A stretch of 10,979 nucleotides of DNA from RYN-433 sp036558265 (lineage in GTDB: Bacteria > Planctomycetota > Phycisphaerae > Tepidisphaerales > Tepidisphaeraceae). The stretch is taken from assembly GCA_036558265.1 (NCBI GenBank), contig DATBFY010000266.1:1-10979 (forward strand), given 5' to 3'. The position numbers and the translations under genes were made by a program. The notes beneath the pieces were generated by a model, which saw nothing but the letters and a program-made list of their open reading frames with translations, did not search any database and was not told the origin of the DNA. Within the stretch, counting starts at the first letter, position 1. Every line of letters starts with the position of its first letter. Below are positions 6,645-10,979 of this stretch, piece after piece.

Positions 6645-7608
6645 CGTCTTCCTGACGATCGACACCGAGTTCTCCCGCGCTCGCTGCAACGGCGATACCG
6701 CCGCGAACATCGACAACGACATCTACGGGAAGACCGAATCCGGCGAGTACGGGATCGCTTACCAGATAGACGTCCTGAACCAGCACGGCCTGAGCGGCGT
6801 CTTCTTCGTCGAATCGCTGGGCGCCTGTGTCACGGGCCTGGATCCGTTGCGACGGATCGTGGAACTGATCCAAGACAATGGCCACGAGGTTCAGCTTCAC
6901 CTGCACTCCGAGTGGTTGCGATTGATACCGCAACCGCTGCTCCCCGGCGGACGCACTGGCCAGCACATGAGGGATTTCGACCTCGACGATCAGACGCGGC
7001 TGATCGCCAAGGGTTTGGAGAACCTCAGGGCCGCGGGTGCCAGAAACGTCTGCGCGTTCCGCGCCGGAAGCTACGGCGCGAACTTCGACACGCTCCGGGC
7101 CCTGGCCAGGAACGGCCTCCGCTACGACACGAGCCACAATACCTGTTACCTGGGTGCCCCTTGCGAGCTGCGGACCGGCTCGCTGCTGTTGCAACCGGCC
7201 ATGATGGAGGGCGTGCACGAGTTCCCGGTGTCGTTCTTCCAGGACTGGCCGGGTCACTTCCGACACGTCCAGCTCGCGGCTTGCTCCGGCAGAGAATTGG
7301 AGAACGCGCTGATTCAAGCCGAACGCCGCGGCTGGCAGTCGCTGGTGCTGGTGTCGCACAGTTTCGAACTGATCCGGCGAGCCAGCATGCACGGCAAGCC
7401 CGCAGCACCTGACCGGATCATGATCCGCCGCTTCGAACATCTGTGCCGCTTCCTCGCCAGCGAAAGACGACGATTTCGGACGGTCGGCTTTTGCGACTTT
7501 GACCCCGCGAAATCCCCACAAGGGACGGCGTCGGTGGCGCGGCCGCTGAAGTCCAATCTGTGGCGCACGGCCGGTCGCGTGGCCGAGCAATTGCTGCGGA
7601 GGCTTTGA
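6637..7608 (+). CDS. Divergent polysaccharide deacetylase-like protein (DTE type)
   Basis: A 323-residue protein whose start lies inside the end of the previous gene (8-bp overlap). GGTGG at 6626-6630 sits six bases before the ATG. The N-terminus opens directly with the beta-strand and motif L-T-I-D-T-E (6-11), which corresponds to T-F-D-D-G of classical deacetylases but with D-T-E. G-H-E-V-Q-L-H-L-H (82-90) supplies the metal-binding histidines (H88, H90), F-R-A-G-S-Y-G (141-147) matches motif 3, and V-S-H-S-F-E (239-244) supplies the late histidine. The order and spacing fit the NodB fold. This D-x-E subgroup is known from capsule and exosortase-linked loci. The likely role is glycan deacetylation. 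There is no signal peptide. The substrate cannot be inferred, and the altered motif leaves some doubt about the exact reaction. Confidence 0.8.
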   Translation: MLNVFLTIDTEFSRARCNGDTAANIDNDIYGKTESGEYGIAYQIDVLNQHGLSGVFFVESLGACVTGLDPLRRIVELIQDNGHEVQLHLHSEWLRLIPQPLLPGGRTGQHMRDFDLDDQTRLIAKGLENLRAAGARNVCAFRAGSYGANFDTLRALARNGLRYDTSHNTCYLGAPCELRTGSLLLQPAMMEGVHEFPVSFFQDWPGHFRHVQLAACSGRELENALIQAERRGWQSLVLVSHSFELIRRASMHGKPAAPDRIMIRRFEHLCRFLASERRRFRTVGFCDFDPAKSPQGTASVARPLKSNLWRTAGRVAEQLLRRL

Positions 7609-7638
7609 CGTCGAACCCGGGGCGTGGAACCGAACCGA

Positions 7639-8820
7639 ATGAGCGAGCGACAACGTGACATGATCGTCTGGAGTGGACTTCTCCTGCCGCCGTCGGAGAC
7701 GTTCGTCCAGGCTCAGGCGGGCGCGCTGCGGCGGTTCAACCCCCATTTCGCCGGCGTCCGCTCCGCCGGCGCGAAGTCCTTGCTCGCGCCCGACGATTGC
7801 ATCCTGCTCAACCGCGGGGGTCCCGGTGGCGCCATGGCCGAGGCGATGTTCAAGCTGGCCGGCATGGCGCCCCGTCTGTGCCGCAAACTCCGGAGCCTGC
7901 GGCCGGCGTTGCTGCACGCGCACCATGGCGTTAGCGGTGCCCTGGCCCTGCCGCTGGTGCGCGCCTTGGACGTCCCGATGGTGGTCACGTTCCACGGCGC
8001 CGACGCCACCGCGAAGCTGCTCCCCGCGTACGCCTCGCTGGCCCAGTGGGCGATACGGCGACGCGCCGAACGGTTCAAGCGGGACACCGCGCTTTTCGTT
8101 GCCGTTTCCGAGTTCATCAGGCGAAAGCTGATCGACCGCGGCTACCCATCGGAAAAGATCGTCGTGCATCACATTGGCGTCGATACCCGCGAGTTCCGCC
8201 CGGACCCGGGCGTCGCGCGCGAGCCAGTCGTGCTGTTTGTCGGGCGGTTGGCGGAAAAGAAGGGCTGCGAATACCTGATCCGCGCCATGGCGCACGTCCA
8301 GCAGTCCTGCCCGAACCTGCGGCTCGTCATCGCCGGCGACGGCCCACTTAAGGGCATCCTCCACGCGCTCGCCGCCTCTACCCTGCGAGAATTCACATTC
8401 CTCGGTCTCCAGTCCCACGACCAGGTCAGGGACTGGATGAAACGGGCTTCGATCCTGGTCGCGCCCAGCGTCACCGCATCCAACGGAGATTCCGAAGGGC
8501 TGCCCATGGTGATCGTCGAGGCCCAGGCGATGGGGCTCCCGGTCGTGGCGTCCGACCACGCCGGGATCGGCGAAGCGATCGCCGACGGCGAGACGGGGCT
8601 GATGGCGGCCGAACGAGACGTGGAGACGCTCGCCCGCCATATCGTCCGGCTGAGCTCTGACGAGTCGTTGCGGTTAGCCATTTGCGCCAACGCGAGGCGC
8701 CAGGCCGAAACGAGTTTCGATCTCAATCGACAAACCGGCGTGCTGGAGGGCCTCTACGATCGGGTGCTCGAGCAGAGCCCCGACGCACGCGTCGCCCGGC
8801 TCATCCAATTAAACCACTGA
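7639..8820 (+). CDS. GT-B family 4 glycosyltransferase (WcaL/AmsK-like)
   Basis: A 393-residue GT4 protein. The N-terminal half has L-L-H-A-H-H-G (91-97) and V-T-F-H-G-A-D-A (116-123), the F-H-G-x-D segment common in exopolysaccharide GT4 enzymes. V-A-V-S-E-F-I (154-160) and the H-H-I-G-V-D linker (177-182) follow. The donor domain has L-F-V-G-R-L-A-E-K-K-G (199-209), I-A-G-D-G-P (231-236) and the retaining E-x7-E in S-E-G-L-P-M-V-I-V-E (E286, E294). The G-D-S-E-G-L-P-M-V-I-V-E-A-Q-A-M-G-L-P-V-V stretch recalls colanic acid and amylovoran transferases, suggesting a hexose donor, but the sugar is not determinable. Three starts are possible: GTG 7624, ATG 7639 and ATG 7660. I chose 7639, which has a weak TGGA upstream. 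The gap from the previous gene is 30 bp, consistent with one operon. Confidence 0.88.
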   Translation: MSERQRDMIVWSGLLLPPSETFVQAQAGALRRFNPHFAGVRSAGAKSLLAPDDCILLNRGGPGGAMAEAMFKLAGMAPRLCRKLRSLRPALLHAHHGVSGALALPLVRALDVPMVVTFHGADATAKLLPAYASLAQWAIRRRAERFKRDTALFVAVSEFIRRKLIDRGYPSEKIVVHHIGVDTREFRPDPGVAREPVVLFVGRLAEKKGCEYLIRAMAHVQQSCPNLRLVIAGDGPLKGILHALAASTLREFTFLGLQSHDQVRDWMKRASILVAPSVTASNGDSEGLPMVIVEAQAMGLPVVASDHAGIGEAIADGETGLMAAERDVETLARHIVRLSSDESLRLAICANARRQAETSFDLNRQTGVLEGLYDRVLEQSPDARVARLIQLNH

Positions 8821-8861
8821 CCGTCCGCCGTCGCGGGCAATACAGGCCATCCGGAGTACTC

Positions 8862-8865
8862 GAGG
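8862..8865 (+). promoter_or_regulatory. Ribosome binding site for the gene at 8873
   Basis: GAGG lies seven bases before the ATG at 8873. It favours this start over the in-frame ATGs at 8951 and 8981, which would place the product closer to the first conserved strand. Confidence 0.5.
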
Positions 8866-8872
8866 CAGGCAA

Positions 8873-10150
8873 ATGACAAAGTTGTCAAACTCGTTCGACC
8901 GGTCGCTCGCCGGCATGCCGGGACCGCAAGGTCCAGACGCCACAGGACGGATGACGTCACCGTCCGAAGTGGTTGCCGACATGACCGGCCAGAACATCAT
9001 CTGCTTCGCCAAGGACTGGGACGAGGACCCGACCAGCAACAACCACATCATGCGGCTGCTGGCGCGGGGCAACCGCGTGCTCTGGTTGAACTCGATCGCC
9101 ACCCGCACGCCCAACCTGCGGGACGGCCGGGACCTCATGAAGATCTTTCGTAAGCTGGTGAGCTTCTTCCGCGGCCCTCGGCATGTAGCGGACGGGCTGT
9201 GGGTCTACACGCCCGTGGTCCTGCCCTTCCCGCACAGCCGGCTGGCAACGTGGGTGAACGGGTGGATCTTGCGGGTCGCAGTCGCCATGATTCGCCGCCG
9301 GCTGGGCATCCGGCACAACTTCCAGCTCTGGGTCTTCCTGCCCACCGCCGCCGAATACGTCGGAAAGCTCGGCGAATCCATGGTTGTCTACTATGTGACC
9401 GATGAGTGGTCGAAATTCGGCTACGTCAACGGGGCCGGCGTCGCCGAGAACGACCGGACGCTCTGCAAGAAGGCGGACCTGGTGTTCGCGACGGCCAAAC
9501 TGCTTTGCGACCGCAGGCGCGACCTCAACCCGCGGGTGGAGCTCGCGCTCCACGGCGTGGACCACGCGCACTTCGCCGCGGCATTGGAGGACAGCACTTC
9601 GGTCCCCGCGGACATCAGCGACCTCACCGGGCCCGTCCTGGGCTTCTTTGGCCTGATCCACGAATGGATCGACCTCGCCTTGGTCGAGTATCTGGCGGCC
9701 CGGCACCCCGAGTGGAACATCGTCATGATCGGCAAGGTCTCGGTGGACATCGACCATCTGCGCAAGTACCCGAACCTCCGCTTCCTCTGCCGCAAGGCCT
9801 ACGAAGAGTTGCCCGGCTACTGCAAGGCGTTTGACGTCGGCCTGATCCCCTTCGCGATCAACGAGCTGACACTGAACGTCAACCCGATCAAGCTCCGGGA
9901 GTACCTCAGCGCCGGCTTGCCCGTCGTCTCGACCGCCCTGCCGGAGGTGAAGAACTATCCCGACGCCTGCTTCGTCGCCGACAATCCGGAAGAGTTCGAG
10001 CGCGGCGTTCAGCGGGCGCTGGCGGAGAATTCGCCGGAGGACAAGCGCCGGCGCAGCGACGCGATGCGATCGGAAACGTGGGAGCGAAAGGTCGCGCAGC
10101 TCGGCAGGCACGTGATGCGCGTCAGCGCCGAAAAGGAGCCGTCGACCTAA
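8873..10150 (+). CDS. GT-B type glycosyltransferase with short N-terminal extension
   Basis: A 425-residue protein of the GT-B fold. The first conserved strand is N-I-I-C-F-A-K-D-W (41-49), followed by S-N-N-H-I-M-R-L-L-A (55-64) and N-R-V-L-W-L-N-S (67-74), a pattern seen in a distinct group of glycosyltransferases in polysaccharide loci. V-V-Y-Y-V-T-D-E (171-178), A-D-L-V-F-A-T (201-207) and L-H-G-V-D-H-A-H-F (226-234) mark the end of the first domain. The donor domain has G-P-V-L-G-F-F-G (253-260), D-V-G-L-I-P-F (321-327) and N-P-I-K-L-R-E-Y-L-S-A-G-L-P-V-V (337-352). The last replaces the usual E-x7-E surroundings of GT4 and holds the likely donor-binding glutamate E343. Residues 1-36 are polar, Gly/Pro-rich and probably disordered; the true start could be the Met at 27 or 37. 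Cytoplasmic sugar transfer to a lipid-linked glycan is expected. The sugar is unknown. Confidence 0.83.
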   Translation: MTKLSNSFDRSLAGMPGPQGPDATGRMTSPSEVVADMTGQNIICFAKDWDEDPTSNNHIMRLLARGNRVLWLNSIATRTPNLRDGRDLMKIFRKLVSFFRGPRHVADGLWVYTPVVLPFPHSRLATWVNGWILRVAVAMIRRRLGIRHNFQLWVFLPTAAEYVGKLGESMVVYYVTDEWSKFGYVNGAGVAENDRTLCKKADLVFATAKLLCDRRRDLNPRVELALHGVDHAHFAAALEDSTSVPADISDLTGPVLGFFGLIHEWIDLALVEYLAARHPEWNIVMIGKVSVDIDHLRKYPNLRFLCRKAYEELPGYCKAFDVGLIPFAINELTLNVNPIKLREYLSAGLPVVSTALPEVKNYPDACFVADNPEEFERGVQRALAENSPEDKRRRSDAMRSETWERKVAQLGRHVMRVSAEKEPST

Positions 10151-10197
10151 CGCGGCCCGCGCGCAGCGTCATCCCGCGGCCCGAAGTCGATTGTTCG

Positions 10198-10203
10198 AAG
10201 GAG
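10198..10203 (+). promoter_or_regulatory. Ribosome binding site for wecB
   Basis: AAGGAG is ten bases upstream of the ATG at 10214, the clearest Shine-Dalgarno match in the window. It indicates that translation of the epimerase gene was selected for, despite the internal stop further on. Confidence 0.65.
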
Positions 10204-10213
10204 TGCAGGTTTC

Positions 10214-10786
10214 ATGCGGATTCTGGCCGTCGTCGGGGCTCGCCCCAATTTCATGAAGATCGCTCCCATCATGTGGGAGGTGCGGCGCCGCCAGGGCGTT
10301 GAGGCATTCCTCGTCCACACCGGGCAGCACTACGACCAGAAGATGTCAGACCTGTTCTTCGAACAGTTGCACATCCCCCGCCCCGACGTGGACCTGGGTG
10401 TGGGCTCGGGTTCGCACGCCGTTCAGACCGCCGAGGTCATGAAGCGCATCGAGCCCGTCATCGCCGAGCGCCGGCCCGACCTGCTCATGGTCGTCGGGGA
10501 CGTCAACTCGACCATCGCCGCCGCCCTGACCGCCGTGAAGATGGGTGTCCCGGTTGCCCATGTCGAGGCCGGGCTCCGAAGCTTCGACCGCACCATGCCA
10601 GAGGAGATCAACCGCCTCTGCACCGACGCCATCAGTAAATGGCTGTTCGTCAGCGAGCGCAGCGGCGTGACCAACCTCCGTGCCGAGGGCGTCGCCGACG
10701 GCCGCATCTGCTACGTCGGCAACGTCATGATCGACACGCTCCTGGCGACCCGCGACCGCTTCGAGCAGTCGCTTATCCTCTCTTAG
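10214..10786 (+). CDS. wecB: UDP-GlcNAc 2-epimerase (non-hydrolysing), N-terminal part ended by in-frame TAG
   Basis: The 190-residue product is the first domain of a non-hydrolysing UDP-N-acetylglucosamine 2-epimerase, which interconverts UDP-GlcNAc and UDP-ManNAc. Full-length enzymes are about 360-380 residues. Visible motifs are V-V-G-A-R-P-N-F-M-K-I-A-P (6-18), H-T-G-Q-H-Y-D (35-41), V-V-G-D-V-N-S-T (93-100), H-V-E-A-G-L-R (116-122) and M-P-E-E-I-N-R (128-134). D96, E118 and E131 (or E130) match the three catalytic carboxylates of E. coli WecB. V-G-N-V-M-I-D-T-L (168-176) leads into the hinge. The frame then meets TAG at codon 191, while the same frame continues with clear WecB homology. 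The truncated product lacks the second Rossmann domain and the catalytic histidine, so it should be inactive alone. A C-to-T change in a CAG codon, an assembly error or readthrough could explain this. Confidence 0.85.
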   Translation: MRILAVVGARPNFMKIAPIMWEVRRRQGVEAFLVHTGQHYDQKMSDLFFEQLHIPRPDVDLGVGSGSHAVQTAEVMKRIEPVIAERRPDLLMVVGDVNSTIAAALTAVKMGVPVAHVEAGLRSFDRTMPEEINRLCTDAISKWLFVSERSGVTNLRAEGVADGRICYVGNVMIDTLLATRDRFEQSLILS

Positions 10787-10979
10787 GTGGGCCTGGACGA
10801 CGGCGGCTACGCCGTCGTGACGCTTCATCGCCCGTCCAACGTGGACGACCCGAAGGTGCTCGGAGGCCTTCTCGACGTGCTCGCGCAGCTCCAGCGCGAG
10901 CTTCCGATCGTCTTCCCGATCCACCCCCGGACGCGCAAGGCGTTGGGCGACCACCCGATCATGGACCTGGCGAACCTGC
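10787..10979 (+). pseudogene. wecB: Continuation of wecB after the in-frame stop (cut by window end)
   Basis: Directly after the TAG, in the same frame, the sequence encodes D-D-G-G-Y-A-V-V-T-L-H-R-P-S-N-V-D-D and later F-P-I-H-P-R-T-R, the start of the second domain of the same epimerase. The H-R-P-S-N histidine (codon 205 of the combined frame) aligns with the catalytic His213 of E. coli WecB. The codon after the stop is GTG, which could in principle restart translation, but no Shine-Dalgarno sequence precedes it. There is no frameshift: a single sense codon in place of TAG restores one continuous gene. The 3' end lies outside the window. If the stop is real and not read through, the gene is probably non-functional. 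Confidence 0.75.

Noticed and set aside
6532..8640. A 702-codon open frame on the minus strand across the second deacetylase and the following GT4 gene.
   Set aside because: It lies antisense to two genes with clear motifs, and its translation is rich in Arg, Gln and His with no recognisable domain. It is a by-product of high GC at third codon positions.
8957..10111. A 384-codon minus-strand open frame opposite the last glycosyltransferase.
   Set aside because: It is the exact antisense of a well-supported gene, of low-complexity composition, with no motif.

Overview
The window is GC-rich throughout. All genes supported here lie on the + strand, closely spaced or overlapping, in what looks like one exopolysaccharide, capsule or O-antigen-type surface glycan locus. 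The codon use and protein types resemble the glycan loci of Planctomycetes and other PVC-type bacteria. That assignment is an impression from sequence style: no rRNA or marker gene is present to confirm it.

Layout. Positions 2-736 hold the 3' end of a family 2 glycosyltransferase whose 5' part lies outside the window. A 146-bp gap follows. Positions 883-2550 encode a polytopic GT-C (ArnT/PMT-like, GT39/GT83-type) transferase with a soluble C-terminal domain. Positions 2648-3892 encode a GT-B family 4 glycosyltransferase, joined by a 4-bp ATGA overlap to a NodB-type polysaccharide deacetylase (3889-4917). Next is an unusual fusion of a protein-kinase-like domain to a class I methyltransferase (4935-6644), overlapping a second, divergent deacetylase-like gene of the DTE type (6637-7608). 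Two more glycosyltransferases follow (7639-8820 and 8873-10150). Last is a wecB-type UDP-GlcNAc 2-epimerase starting at 10214, whose reading frame is cut by an in-frame TAG at 10784-10786 although homology continues beyond it to the window edge.

How the genes may work together (inference). The epimerase would supply UDP-ManNAc. The GT2, the two clear GT4 enzymes and the third, more divergent GT-B enzyme would assemble a repeat unit or chain on a lipid carrier in the cytoplasm. The GT-C protein would add a sugar from a polyprenyl-phosphate donor on the outer face of the membrane. The two deacetylase-like proteins would de-N-acetylate or trim the glycan. The kinase-methyltransferase fusion could phosphorylate and methylate it, as WbdD does when it caps E. 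coli O8/O9a chains. No flippase, polymerase, ABC exporter or exosortase gene is visible, so the export route is unknown.

The most noteworthy observations are the kinase-methyltransferase fusion, with domain order opposite to WbdD, and the amber codon splitting the epimerase gene. I saw no RNA genes, CRISPR arrays, insertion sequences or convincing terminators.
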